This document shows, in pieces, positions 44,350-53,922 of a stretch of 64,000 nucleotides of DNA. The notes beneath the pieces were generated by a model that worked only from the letters and a program-made list of their open reading frames with translations, did not search any database and was not told the origin of the DNA. The position numbers and the translations under genes were made by a program. Each line of letters begins with the position of its first letter. The stretch's first letter is position 1. The stretch spans positions 1,302,001 through 1,366,000 of the forward strand of contig NZ_UGNW01000001.1 in the NCBI RefSeq assembly GCF_900452515.1, given 5' to 3'. This DNA is from Legionella birminghamensis (GTDB taxonomy: Bacteria; Pseudomonadota; Gammaproteobacteria; Legionellales; Legionellaceae).

Positions 44350-44460
44350 CCTACGTACCGCGCTTTATGCGCGGTATCTACAAGGGTTTCTGATGAGTCA
44401 AAGCCATTATCCATGCACCATCATTCGTATGGATACCGCGCATAAAGCGCGGTACGTAGG
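44350..44460. repeat. 111-bp MITE-like element with perfect 29-bp inverted termini
   Basis: 44350-44378 and 44432-44460 are exact reverse complements over 29 bp, starting CCTACGTACCGCGC and ending CGGTACGTAGG. Each arm also folds on itself (ACCGCGC...GCGCGGT). The 53-bp centre encodes nothing recognisable. It lies between convergent putA and mltD. Confidence 0.88.
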
Positions 44461-44484
44461 CACCGACGCGGTCTTCAATAAACC

Positions 44485-45915
44485 TTATCCGACAAATAGC
44501 TGTTGCCCAGGTTTTAAAACATTCATATTCAATTTGGGATTTAACCTGGCGAGGTTGGCAACGCTGGTATTATTGCGTTTGGCAATTATGCTTAAACTAT
44601 CGCCTGCCTTCACAGTATAAATACCGGGATTAATCTTTTCCCTCCAGATAACCAGCTGCTGTCCTTTTACCAGTGCTTTATTCGCATTTAATTGATTCCA
44701 TTGCTCAATATTGGCTGCCGTAACCTGATACTTCTTTTCAATACTATGAATATCCTCTCCATTTTGGACGATATGTATAACTTTATAGGTCTGGGTCGAT
44801 GCCGGTTTGTCTATTAAAGGTAAGGGTTTTGCACGATTACTCGCTATAGCCCGGGGGGCATTTTTGGTACTGGGAATGAGAATAAACTGACCATTTTTAA
44901 GGCGATCATTATGCAGCTGATTGACTTCGCGAAGTAATTTCACTGTCGTAAAATAACGCTGGGCAATAGAGTCCAGATTGTCCCCTTTTCTGACCAGATG
45001 CCTTGTCCAGCTTACCCGTTTATCTTGGGGTACATGAGCCAGATTCCGATTGAATGCGGCTACTTTTGTTGCAGGAATTAATAACTTAAATGGTTTATAG
45101 GGCGCAGTTGCCCAGCGATTGTACCCAGGATTTAATTTAATCAAGTCAGTATAAGAGATGCCGGCTAATTTAGCGGCGTGATTCAAGTCAATCTGGCTGC
45201 CGATATTCACTTCTTCAAAATAAGGCACATGGGGGATTTCGGGCAAAGAGATTTTGTATCGTTGCGGGTATTTGATAATTTCGGCAAGCGCCAGCAAGCG
45301 GGGCACATAAAAACGGGTTTCATTGGGAACTGGTAGCACCCAGAAATTCACGGCGCGGCCAGTTTGGCCACTGTTCTTAATCGCACGGGAAATCGTTCCT
45401 TCGCCAGAGTCATAGGCAGCGATTGCAAGAACCCAGTTTCCATTAAAATAGCGCCCGAGGTACTTCAAATAATTAAGGGCTGCATCGGTCGAGGGGGTTA
45501 TACTGCGTCTTCCATCAAACCACCAGTCCTGTTTTAAGCCTAGATTGTTGCCCGTACCCGGCATTAATTGCCAGAGTCCTGCAGCGCCTGCCCCTGAATA
45601 GGCAAATGGATCGTAAGCACTCTCCAGCATGGGGATCAATGCAAGTTCTCCCGGTAGATCGCGTTTTTTGACCTCAGTAACAATGTGATACATATAAGGC
45701 TCTGCCCGGGCCAGTTTTTGAAGATAGCTAGGATGATTAATCAGCCACTGTATCTGGTTTTGCACTTCGGGCTGCGTCACTTCGTGATTAAGCTTGAGTT
45801 GGCTTCGCAAAACCTCCCACACAGTAGGAACTGAACGGCCAAATCCCCAGCCGAAGCTTAGATTCATTGATAAAAAAAGAAATATTCCACAAAAGTAATT
45901 GAATTTAAACTTCAA
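44485..45915 (-). CDS. mltD: Membrane-bound lytic murein transglycosylase D with three LysM domains
   Basis: 476 residues. Signal sequence (about 1-22; no clear lipobox Cys). SLT domain: PGELALIPMLESAYDPFAYS holds the catalytic Glu (about 104), followed by GAGAAGLWQLMPGTGNNLGL and IAAYDSGEGTISRAI. LysM repeats occur at about 310-355, 380-422 and 430-476 (VRKGDNLDSIAQRYF, VQNGEDIHSIEKKY, VKAGDSLSIIAKRNN). Cleaves glycan strands in the periplasm. Downstream of gloB by 79 bp. Confidence 0.93.
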   Translation of the reverse strand: MKFKFNYFCGIFLFLSMNLSFGWGFGRSVPTVWEVLRSQLKLNHEVTQPEVQNQIQWLINHPSYLQKLARAEPYMYHIVTEVKKRDLPGELALIPMLESAYDPFAYSGAGAAGLWQLMPGTGNNLGLKQDWWFDGRRSITPSTDAALNYLKYLGRYFNGNWVLAIAAYDSGEGTISRAIKNSGQTGRAVNFWVLPVPNETRFYVPRLLALAEIIKYPQRYKISLPEIPHVPYFEEVNIGSQIDLNHAAKLAGISYTDLIKLNPGYNRWATAPYKPFKLLIPATKVAAFNRNLAHVPQDKRVSWTRHLVRKGDNLDSIAQRYFTTVKLLREVNQLHNDRLKNGQFILIPSTKNAPRAIASNRAKPLPLIDKPASTQTYKVIHIVQNGEDIHSIEKKYQVTAANIEQWNQLNANKALVKGQQLVIWREKINPGIYTVKAGDSLSIIAKRNNTSVANLARLNPKLNMNVLKPGQQLFVG

Positions 45916-45994
45916 TGTGCGAACCTATTTCTAAATGAAGGGTAGTCAGTTTACTAAAGATCAATTTCTGGATAAACCCTTGAAGATTATTTCC

Positions 45995-46756
45995 TCAGGA
46001 AAAATTATTTTTATCTTCACGCAGCTGTTTAAATACGCTAAAGGGTTCAGTTGAACCACCGCGACTCTCCGCATACTGTCTGACTGAAGGCTCTGTAGTA
46101 CGTAAAAAAGGATTAATTTTCTTTTCCTTTTCAATGGTTGATGGAAGTGAGCAACGGTAATTCGGGTTTTGGAATTTCTGTATTTCCAATTGAATATTGA
46201 TATTATCTGGTTCAACCTGGCTGGCAAACCGTAAATTCTGCAATGTATACTCATGACCGCAATAGACTTTGGTATTGTCCGGCAAGTCGGCCAGCCGCTT
46301 AAGCGAGGAGAAAAGTGTTTCCAGACTACCGTCAAATACCCGTCCGCAGCCCGCTGAAAATAAGGTATCGCCACAGAATAAGGCCTCGAGTTGCGGTTCA
46401 AAATAGCAAATATGGCTGCTCGTATGCCCAGGAATCTCAATCACTTCAAAATAACAACCAAGCCATCTAATGGTATCGTATCCATTTACAAAATGAACCG
46501 GGGGTGGAATACGCTGATCACTGGGACCATAAACCCATGCAGAAGGAAAAGCATCTGCTAATTCAGGAACACCGCTTATATGATCGGCATGATGATGCGT
46601 CAGTAAAATACCATCCAGCTGCAAACGATGGGCCTTCAAATAATTCAAAACCGGCTCGGCCTGCCCCGGGTCAACACAGATCGCTGACTGCTGCTCTTCA
46701 TCAACAAGTGTCCAGACATAATTATCGGAGAATGCCGATACTGGAATAATTTTCAT
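45995..46756 (-). CDS. gloB: Hydroxyacylglutathione hydrolase (glyoxalase II)
   Basis: 253 residues. Metallo-beta-lactamase core LTHHHADHISGVPEL (about 53-67), VIEIPGHTSSHICYF with the next His, LFCGDTLFSAGCGR (Asp), and VYCGHEYTLQNLRFA (about 164-178) are the glyoxalase II ligands and substrate residues. Hydrolyses S-lactoylglutathione to lactate and glutathione. Likely co-transcribed with rlmJ (24-bp gap). Confidence 0.95.
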   Translation of the reverse strand: MKIIPVSAFSDNYVWTLVDEEQQSAICVDPGQAEPVLNYLKAHRLQLDGILLTHHHADHISGVPELADAFPSAWVYGPSDQRIPPPVHFVNGYDTIRWLGCYFEVIEIPGHTSSHICYFEPQLEALFCGDTLFSAGCGRVFDGSLETLFSSLKRLADLPDNTKVYCGHEYTLQNLRFASQVEPDNINIQLEIQKFQNPNYRCSLPSTIEKEKKINPFLRTTEPSVRQYAESRGGSTEPFSVFKQLREDKNNFS

Positions 46757-46780
46757 AGGCTGCCTCCCTGCAATGAATGA

Positions 46781-47614
46781 TCAATAGCCTGTTTTTACTA
46801 TTTGATAAAATGATTTCCCTGGATTAACTATAGAGCATAAATAGTCCATACCGGTTTTAATCTGGTCGTCAAGAAGATAAGGGGGGTTAATTATCCATAA
46901 ACCGCAACCTGTCATTCCCTCACTGAGGGGTATGCTCAGATTAAATTCCACTCGCAGAGTTTGCCGTGCAGGGATGGCGCTTAAGTTGCGAAGCAGCTTT
47001 TCATGGAGGCGCCCATCAATAATTGGATACCATAGGCAGAAAACTCCGGTTTCAAATTTCTTATAAGCCTGCCCTATCTTTTCCGGGATATTTTTGTAAT
47101 CGGTTTTAATTTCAAAAGAAGGATCAATAAAAATTAAGCCGCGGCGTTCAGGAGGAGGGAGCAGGGCGGTTAAACTATGGACTCCATCGCTATGGCTTAA
47201 ATGAACCCGCTTACCCTGCCGATTCAGGGATTCTAATTGTTCGAATTCCCTAGGATGCAGTTCACAGGCTGTCAGCCTGTCTTGTGAACGCAGATGATCA
47301 ATTATTAACAAGGGCGACCCGGGATAATAACGAAGCGCTTCAGTATTTAACTTTTGTACGCATTTCAAGTAATCATCCATTACCGCGGGGGCTTTTTTCC
47401 TGTGTTTCCAGACTTCTCCGATGCCCTCCCGATATTCACCTGTCTTGTTGGCCTGCTGATCCCGTAAATCATAGTGGCCTCGGCCAGCATGTGTTTCCAG
47501 AAAAAACAATGGCTTATCTTTTTGCTGTAGACTGTGGATTAGACGGCTGAGTACAAAATGTTTGACGACATCAGCGAAATTCCCGGCATGATAGCCATGT
47601 TGATAACTAAGCAT
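46781..47614 (-). CDS. rlmJ: 23S rRNA (adenine-2030-N6)-methyltransferase
   Basis: 277 residues. N-terminus MLSYQHGYHAGNFADVVKHF is the RlmJ signature, then ETHAGRGHYDL (SAM site), DGVHSLTALLPPPERRGLIF, and IDPSFEIKTDY, where DPSF is the N6-methyltransferase catalytic motif (DPPY/F type). Formerly YhiR/ComJ-like. First gene of a leftward rlmJ-gloB-mltD run. Confidence 0.94.
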   Translation of the reverse strand: MLSYQHGYHAGNFADVVKHFVLSRLIHSLQQKDKPLFFLETHAGRGHYDLRDQQANKTGEYREGIGEVWKHRKKAPAVMDDYLKCVQKLNTEALRYYPGSPLLIIDHLRSQDRLTACELHPREFEQLESLNRQGKRVHLSHSDGVHSLTALLPPPERRGLIFIDPSFEIKTDYKNIPEKIGQAYKKFETGVFCLWYPIIDGRLHEKLLRNLSAIPARQTLRVEFNLSIPLSEGMTGCGLWIINPPYLLDDQIKTGMDYLCSIVNPGKSFYQIVKTGY

Positions 47615-47783
47615 ATTAACTGATCAAAAATAGAATTGAGGCAATTATACGTTTTAAACGGGTTCAAGAATACTGTTGGACAGCTCTTTTATTTTTTGCA
47701 CTATACTCAAATTAACATCAGTCCCTGCCATTGATAAATACGGGGCTGATTCCATCAGCAAAATGTGGGTGTAGGAGGCAGGT

Positions 47784-47975
47784 ATGGGTTTGCGAAATGA
47801 GCATGATGACGGTCATTCCTTTAATGATTATGAATATACTCATGAAGACGAAGAACAACTTTCTCATAAAAAACGTATTCGAAAACTGCTTGAAGACCGG
47901 CTGGAAAAAAAGCGGCTGCGCGAGGAAATTGATGAGCTGGATGGTGATTTTGATTGGGATGAACTGGATAAGTAA
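47784..47975 (+). CDS. PA3496-like small charged protein
   Basis: 63 residues, highly charged: acidic N-terminus (EDEEQL), central helix KKRIRKLLEDRLEKKRLREEIDEL, acidic end DGDFDWDELDK. This fits the small PA3496 family of proposed envelope-integrity proteins in gammaproteobacteria. AGGAGG sits 5 bases before the ATG, which is why this frame is chosen over the overlapping 47731 frame. Convergent with folD, 9 bp apart. Confidence 0.72.
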   Translation: MGLRNEHDDGHSFNDYEYTHEDEEQLSHKKRIRKLLEDRLEKKRLREEIDELDGDFDWDELDK

Positions 47976-47984
47976 TCGAATAGT

Positions 47985-48842
47985 TTAATAGCCAGTTAGA
48001 TACCTGGCTGCATTAAGCGTATTTTGCAGTAACATGGCAATAGTCATTGGACCTACTCCGCCTGGAACGGGTGTAATCCAGGCGACCTTTTCCACCGCTT
48101 TTTCAAAATCAACATCTCCGCAAATGCGTCCGTTTTCCAAACGATGGATTCCTACATCGACTATTATCTGATGACCTGCCAGCCAATTTATATCGAGAAC
48201 CCCCATTTTTCCGGTTGCGACTACAATTATCTCCGCATTTCGGACATGTTTTTCCAGATTTCTGGTAAAACGGTGAGCGATAGTGACCGTTGCGGCTGAA
48301 AGCAGAAACTCAAGTGCCATGGGTCTGCCTACAATATTGGATGCTCCAATCACAAGAGTATCTTTGCTGCGCAAAGGGATATCATAACTTTTTAATAGTT
48401 CAATAATACCCACTGGGGTGCAGGGTCTTAAAAGAGGTGCGCGCTGGGTTAATCTGCCGATGTTATAAGGATGAAAGCCATCCACGTCTTTGAGAGGGGA
48501 GATTGCTTCGATGATAACTGACTCATTAATATGCTTCGGAAGAGGTAACTGCACCAGAATGCCGTGCGTGTTTTCATCTTTGTTGAGAAAATCAATCAGC
48601 TGCAGCAGTGTATTTTCATCGGTGTGCACTGGTAAATCATAGGCAAAGGAGTTCATGCCCACCTCGGCGCAGGCTTTCCGTTTGGCCGCAACATAGACTT
48701 CGGATGCACTGTCATTTCCGACTAGAATAACGGCGAGACCCGGAGTGGTGAGGCCCATGGATTGTCTTTGCTCTATTTCTTCCTTCAAGGACATCTTCAC
48801 GCGGGATGCCAGACTTTTCCCATCCAATATTTGAGCTGTCAT
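47985..48842 (-). CDS. folD: Bifunctional methylenetetrahydrofolate dehydrogenase / cyclohydrolase
   Basis: 285 residues. VGNDSASEVYVAAKRKACAEVGM (catalytic Lys region, about 41-63), ILVQLPLPKHI, DVDGFHPYNIGRL, PCTPVGIIELL, VIGASNIVGRPMA (NADP loop), and ITPVPGGVGPMTIAMLL are all standard FolD motifs. Makes 10-formyl-tetrahydrofolate for purine and fMet synthesis. Confidence 0.97.
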   Translation of the reverse strand: MTAQILDGKSLASRVKMSLKEEIEQRQSMGLTTPGLAVILVGNDSASEVYVAAKRKACAEVGMNSFAYDLPVHTDENTLLQLIDFLNKDENTHGILVQLPLPKHINESVIIEAISPLKDVDGFHPYNIGRLTQRAPLLRPCTPVGIIELLKSYDIPLRSKDTLVIGASNIVGRPMALEFLLSAATVTIAHRFTRNLEKHVRNAEIIVVATGKMGVLDINWLAGHQIIVDVGIHRLENGRICGDVDFEKAVEKVAWITPVPGGVGPMTIAMLLQNTLNAARYLTGY

Positions 48843-49062
48843 TGATGACCTCCTTTAATTCTGCGGGCTGCCCAAGTTATTCCCCTATCAATAGCTTAGC
48901 CGCAGAATCGGAATTTTGATGGGGCGCATTATGAAATAGTGGAAAATGATATGCAAATATTAAATCGTCTACGGGTAGAACTTAGCTTGAATACATCGGT
49001 TTAAGATGCTAATTTTGTTCTTTTATCTGAATATTGGCAATTTTCCGTACAGGGAGTGTTGA

Positions 49063-51198
49063 TTGAAACTAAATCGCCTACATGCCGCCATTTTAATGGT
49101 TTCAATGCCTTTTTCTGTTTATCCGCTAGGCATGGGCGAGCTCACTGTCAATTCCTATTTAAATCAGCCTTTTAAAGCCGAAATTCCGCTTATCGATGTA
49201 GATGGTATTCCTTTAAACGGTATTAAAGCGAATCTCGCATCAGTGGAAGATTTCGAACGAATAGGCCTGGAGAGAAACGAAATCCTTTCGTTTATACAGT
49301 TTGAAGTCAAATTAAATGAAAAGGGAAAGCCGGTAATTTCTCTGACTTCATCTGAAAGAATTACAGAACCTTTCCTGCAATTGGTAGTTGATTTGGCATG
49401 GGCTGAAGGGCAACTATACCGTTCCTATACTATTCTGCTCGATCCGCCCGGCTATAAACTGGTTACTACTGTACATCGCCACAAAATTGTCCGTACCAAC
49501 ACAATAAAAGGACCGGGCGTTATTGAGAAACCAGTGTATACCCACATAGTGGAATTGCCCGATGCCGCCCATCAGGTTCGACAGGAAGCAAGCTATGGGC
49601 CTACGGTCGCCAATGAAAACATTTGGCAAATTGCACAACGATATGTGACCAGCGATTCGAGCCTGCAGCAGGTTATTCTGGCAATAGTCGGAACTAACTC
49701 TCAGGCCTTCACGCAGGGCAATTTGAATGGCTTGAAAATAGGTGAGCGGCTCAGAATTCCTTCCAATGAAGAAGTATCAAAAATACCCGCCGATCTGGCT
49801 AAAAAAGAAGTGGAAGCGCATGATGATGCCTGGAAATCGGGCAGTGAAATTAAACATGTCTTGTTGCCTCCATATATCGATGCCGTTGCTGGCACCTCCC
49901 AGTTTGACGAAACAATCAGGCAGCAGGCTCCTGGTGTTTCCACCGTATTACCGATTCCAGCATTTCAGCAGGATAAAACAACCCCGCCTGGATTGTTTAA
50001 TTCCATCTTGCCTAAGCCCAATACCGTCGCGCAAGTGCAGCAAAATCTTAACATGAAAGCAGAAATGGACGTTAACTCTGCAGCTATCGATACAGTGCGT
50101 TCAGAAAACCTGCTATTGAAGAAACAACTCTCAGCCTTGCAAGGAGATAATAAGCAGTTGCAGCAAAAAATGCAGCAGCAAAATCAGGAGTTTTCGGAGC
50201 TAAAGACGCAGATTAATCAGTTCCTCAAGGAAAGGAAGGGCTTAAAAGCCCAGGTTCATGAGTTAAATGACGAGAATAACGGCCTTCCCTGGTGGGCCTA
50301 TCTGTTGCTAATCATGGGCGGGGCGGGTATGGGTATGCTGATGAGCTTGCTGATTAACAGGAAATACCGGGAAAAGCCGGCGAGTGCCCCTGTGGCCGCC
50401 AGCCTGCCGGCAAAGCCCTGGATTGAAAGTCCTTTGCAAACAAAACCTGTTCCAGAGATAGTGGAATCCTCAGCAGAGACAATAGAGCCCAATCCTTCAC
50501 CAGTAGAGGACAGCAGGGTTCCTGAGCCTGAAAAATCGGATTCAAACAAGTCTGCGATGCCCCTGGAACCCGATTTATTGCAGGTGAGTCCAGATGAAAC
50601 AGTCAAAAGCTCTCCAATGGAAAGCCCATCTGAATCCGGTGATAGCAATGCTGTGGATGAAAACCCGGACGATGAGGAAAAACTCTCAGAAGCTGATTAC
50701 ACCGTCGAATTCGAGCCGGGTCTGTATAAGAATCTGGTCGAGAAAAAAGAGTCAGAGCCACTGTCTCCTCTCGAAGCTGACAACAATAGTGTCGATTTTG
50801 TCCTGGGCGAAACCGTACAAAAAAATGAGGGTTCCCCAGTAGAGTCAAGGACTGCTGAAGTTGAAGTTCAAAAAGAAGAACCCTTATCCAAGGATGAAGA
50901 AGATTTTTTTGCCGCAATGGATTTGGACGAAAAAGAGGCTGTCCCGGAACAGGTCCCGATTTCCTCACACCCGACAGAAAGCCCCGACGAAAAGCAGCCT
51001 GATGATGATGAAAATGCAGCAGCACTAGTCAAAAGTAAAACAGCACTGGACACACTGCTTGCCCTGGCTAAAACCTATATCAGCATGGATGATTTGCAGG
51101 CTGCCAGACAGTCTTTGCAGGAAGTAGCAGAGTATGGAAGCGAGGAGCAAAAAGACCAGGCGAGAAAACTTTTGGATGAGCTGAAAGAAAAAGACTGA
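49063..51198 (+). CDS. fimV: FimV/HubP-family polar peptidoglycan-binding protein
   Basis: 711 residues starting at TTG (49063), with GGGAG 8 bases before it and a signal-like N-terminus. GELTVNSYLNQPFKAEIPL is the conserved FimV N-terminal domain. A LysM-like segment (about 185-232, ENIWQIAQRY ... LNGLKIGERLRIP) should bind peptidoglycan. Then come a Gln-rich coiled coil (about 347-400), one membrane helix (WWAYLLLIMGGAGMGML, about 409-425), a long acidic cytoplasmic tail, and the C-terminal FimV motif (about 660-711, DTLLALAKTYISMDDLQAA). Organises cell poles and type IV pili or type II secretion. It is followed by truA, the usual order. Confidence 0.92.
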   Translation: MKLNRLHAAILMVSMPFSVYPLGMGELTVNSYLNQPFKAEIPLIDVDGIPLNGIKANLASVEDFERIGLERNEILSFIQFEVKLNEKGKPVISLTSSERITEPFLQLVVDLAWAEGQLYRSYTILLDPPGYKLVTTVHRHKIVRTNTIKGPGVIEKPVYTHIVELPDAAHQVRQEASYGPTVANENIWQIAQRYVTSDSSLQQVILAIVGTNSQAFTQGNLNGLKIGERLRIPSNEEVSKIPADLAKKEVEAHDDAWKSGSEIKHVLLPPYIDAVAGTSQFDETIRQQAPGVSTVLPIPAFQQDKTTPPGLFNSILPKPNTVAQVQQNLNMKAEMDVNSAAIDTVRSENLLLKKQLSALQGDNKQLQQKMQQQNQEFSELKTQINQFLKERKGLKAQVHELNDENNGLPWWAYLLLIMGGAGMGMLMSLLINRKYREKPASAPVAASLPAKPWIESPLQTKPVPEIVESSAETIEPNPSPVEDSRVPEPEKSDSNKSAMPLEPDLLQVSPDETVKSSPMESPSESGDSNAVDENPDDEEKLSEADYTVEFEPGLYKNLVEKKESEPLSPLEADNNSVDFVLGETVQKNEGSPVESRTAEVEVQKEEPLSKDEEDFFAAMDLDEKEAVPEQVPISSHPTESPDEKQPDDDENAAALVKSKTALDTLLALAKTYISMDDLQAARQSLQEVAEYGSEEQKDQARKLLDELKEKD

Positions 51199-51293
51199 GC
51201 GGATAACAATAAACGAATCAACAGGCCATAATAAACTTCAGTAGACAAAATAAAAATGGTGTATTACATTGAGCCTTTTGAGCAGGAAATGCC

Positions 51294-52082
51294 ATGCGTA
51301 TTGCCTTGGGGGTTGAATACGACGGAAGCCAGTATCATGGCTGGCAGGCGCAAACAGGCCTGCACACGATTCAACAAGTTTTAGAAAATGCCATATCCCG
51401 GGTTGCGGATACCGACATTTCTGTAGTATGTGCAGGAAGAACTGATACAGGGGTTCATGCCACAAATCAGGTCGTCCATTTTGATTGTGACAAGCAACGA
51501 ACTATCCGTGCCTGGATTCATGGGGTCAATTCCTTTCTCCCGAAAGATGTCTGCATCAAATGGGGCAAAGAAATGCCGGGGGATTTCCATGCCCGTTATT
51601 CAGCGCTTTCGCGAAGGTACCGCTACATCATATATAATTCATCAATAAGACCTGCTTTGCTTAGAGGAAATGTAACCTGGCAGTATCGGCAGCTTGAGCA
51701 TCATTCAATGCAGGAAGCGGCCCATTTTCTGTTAGGGGAAAACGACTATACCTCCTTCCGCTCGGTAGAATGTCAATCGAATACGCCTATGCGCAATATC
51801 CATAGTCTGGAAGTTAGCCGCAATGGAGATTTGATTATGATCGATATTACAGCGAATGCGTTTCTGCATCATATGGTACGTAATATTGCAGGCGTACTGA
51901 TTGCGGTCGGTACTGGGAAAAAGCCGGTGGAATGGGTGGGTGAAGTATTGCAGGCAAGGGATCGCCGGCTTGGAGCGGAAACAGCACCTCCTTATGGGCT
52001 GTATCTGGTCAGTGTAGCTTATCCTAAGGAATATGGAGTAATCCAGGGACCACTTGGTCCGTTGTTTCTATGGAATAAATGA
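51294..52082 (+). CDS. truA: tRNA pseudouridine(38-40) synthase
   Basis: 262 residues. RIALGVEYDGSQYHGWQAQ opening, VVCAGRTDTGVHATNQVVHF with the catalytic Asp, RRYRYIIYN, and FLHHMVRNIAGVLIAVG complete the TruA set. Overlaps trpF by 4 bp. Confidence 0.97.
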   Translation: MRIALGVEYDGSQYHGWQAQTGLHTIQQVLENAISRVADTDISVVCAGRTDTGVHATNQVVHFDCDKQRTIRAWIHGVNSFLPKDVCIKWGKEMPGDFHARYSALSRRYRYIIYNSSIRPALLRGNVTWQYRQLEHHSMQEAAHFLLGENDYTSFRSVECQSNTPMRNIHSLEVSRNGDLIMIDITANAFLHHMVRNIAGVLIAVGTGKKPVEWVGEVLQARDRRLGAETAPPYGLYLVSVAYPKEYGVIQGPLGPLFLWNK

Positions 52083-52714
52083 TGGTACAGCGTGTTCGAA
52101 TTAAAATGTGTGGAATGACGCGCCGTGAAGATGTTCTTCATGCGGCGCGCCTGGGTGCAGATGCAATTGGGTTGATTTTCCACCCGGCGAGTCCACGCTG
52201 CGTGACGCTTGAACAAGCCGCTGAATTACTAGGCAAGCAGCCTCTTTTTACCAATGTTGTGGCTGTATTGGTTAATCCAGAAGTGCAGCAGGTCAATGAA
52301 ATTATTCACGCCTTACCCGTAAACTGGCTGCAATTTCATGGCGATGAGACACCTGAATTTTGCCGGCAGTTTGATCTGCCCTATATTAAGGCGGTGCCTG
52401 TCAGGTCTTCGAGCTGCATCAATGATGCTATGAGAAAATATGCAGAGGCTTCCGCACTGTTACTCGAAACGCCTTCGCTTGCAGTCAGGGGGGGAAGCGG
52501 GCAGGTATTCGACTGGCGTTTGATTCCAGAACAAAGGACACTGCCGATTATCCTTGCCGGCGGCTTAAGCCTCGAAAATATTGCAGAGGCGCTGAAAGTC
52601 TGCCAGCCTGATGCGGTGGACATTTGCAGTGGCCTGGAGAGTTCTCCGGGCATTAAAGATCATGACAAAATGAATCGTTTTGTCGAACTGGTAGGAGGAA
52701 TAAATGAGCAGTAG
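52079..52714 (+). CDS. trpF: Phosphoribosylanthranilate isomerase
   Basis: 211 residues. [22 protein letters not shown] with the catalytic Cys, [26 protein letters not shown], and [10 protein letters not shown] plus a terminal [14 protein letters not shown] phosphate loop with the catalytic Asp. Third step of tryptophan synthesis from anthranilate. ATG overlaps the truA stop; the end overlaps trpB. Confidence 0.97.
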   Translation: MMVQRVRIKMCGMTRREDVLHAARLGADAIGLIFHPASPRCVTLEQAAELLGKQPLFTNVVAVLVNPEVQQVNEIIHALPVNWLQFHGDETPEFCRQFDLPYIKAVPVRSSSCINDAMRKYAEASALLLETPSLAVRGGSGQVFDWRLIPEQRTLPIILAGGLSLENIAEALKVCQPDAVDICSGLESSPGIKDHDKMNRFVELVGGINEQ

Positions 52715-53903
52715 TGATCTACCGGACCGCTTCGGTCATTTTGGTCCTTATGGCGGCATGTTTGTTGCAGATACATTGATGTTTGCTCTCGAGGAATTAA
52801 AGAAAGCCTATGAGTTTTATAAAAATGACGCTGAATTCCTGGCAGAACTGGATCTTGAGCTAAAGGATTATGTGGGAAGGCCCAGTCCTTTATACTATGC
52901 TGAGCGCCTGAGCAAGCAAATAGGCGGGGCAAAAATTTATTTAAAGCGAGAAGATTTAAACCATACTGGCGCCCACAAGGTCAATAACACAATCGGCCAG
53001 GGTTTATTAGCAAAGCGCATGGGGAAAACCCGTATCATTGCTGAAACCGGCGCAGGGCAGCATGGGGTCGCTTCTGCTACTGTTGCTGCCAAACTGGGAA
53101 TGGAATGTGTTGTCTACATGGGATCGGAGGATATCAAGCGCCAGTCGAGCAATGTTTACCGCATGAAGCTGCTGGGAGCGACTGTAGTACCCGTCCATTC
53201 AGGGTCAAAAACCCTGAAAGATGCACTCAATGAAGCCATGCGCGATTGGGTCAGTAATGTTGATAACACCTTTTACATCATTGGAACGGTAGCCGGCCCT
53301 CACCCCTATCCGCAAATGGTCAGAGATTTTCAGGCAGTTATCGGGCGAGAGTCCCGTCAGCAAAGCCTTGAGAAAACGGGTCGGTTACCAGATGCTGTTG
53401 TTGCCTGTGTTGGGGGCGGTTCTAACGCAATTGGCCTTTTTTATCCTTTTCTGAATGATAATACGGTTAAAATTATTGGTGTAGAGGCCGCGGGTAAAGG
53501 CATTGAAACCGGAGAACATGCGGCCTCTCTGATTGCAGGTAAACCAGGCGTATTGCATGGAAATCGCACCTATCTGCTTTGCGATGAATATGGTCAGATA
53601 AAGGATACTCATTCGATCTCGGCAGGTCTGGATTATCCCGGGGTAGGGCCCGAACATGCCTGGTTACGGGATAGCGGACGGGCCGAATATGTGGGCATAG
53701 AGGATGATGAAGCGCTTCATGCTTTCCGAACTCTGACAAGGGTGGAAGGCATCATTCCAGCCCTGGAGTCCAGTCATGCCGTGGCTTATGCGATGAAACT
53801 CGCTGCTGAAATGAACAGTTCCCAGCATATTATTGTCAATTTGTCAGGCCGTGGCGATAAAGACATGCATACAGTGGCAGCAATTGATGGGATGACCGTT
53901 TAA
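52704..53903 (+). CDS. trpB: Tryptophan synthase beta chain
   Basis: 399 residues. [14 protein letters not shown] opening, [20 protein letters not shown] with the PLP lysine (HTGAHK), [26 protein letters not shown] phosphate loop, and NLSGRGDKD near the end. PLP enzyme joining indole and serine. Confidence 0.98.
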   Translation: MSSSDLPDRFGHFGPYGGMFVADTLMFALEELKKAYEFYKNDAEFLAELDLELKDYVGRPSPLYYAERLSKQIGGAKIYLKREDLNHTGAHKVNNTIGQGLLAKRMGKTRIIAETGAGQHGVASATVAAKLGMECVVYMGSEDIKRQSSNVYRMKLLGATVVPVHSGSKTLKDALNEAMRDWVSNVDNTFYIIGTVAGPHPYPQMVRDFQAVIGRESRQQSLEKTGRLPDAVVACVGGGSNAIGLFYPFLNDNTVKIIGVEAAGKGIETGEHAASLIAGKPGVLHGNRTYLLCDEYGQIKDTHSISAGLDYPGVGPEHAWLRDSGRAEYVGIEDDEALHAFRTLTRVEGIIPALESSHAVAYAMKLAAEMNSSQHIIVNLSGRGDKDMHTVAAIDGMTV

Positions 53904-53922
53904 CCAAGTATAGAGTGACTGA

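Noticed and set aside
44393-44620. 75-codon frame starting in the MITE-like element
   Set aside because: Starts inside the repeat and runs antisense into mltD.
47731-47988. 85-codon + strand frame overlapping the PA3496-like gene
   Set aside because: The overlapping frame from 47784 has AGGAGG at the right distance and a recognisable charged helix.
50603-51025. 140-codon leftward frame within fimV
   Set aside because: Antisense to the low-complexity acidic tail of FimV, a usual source of false frames.
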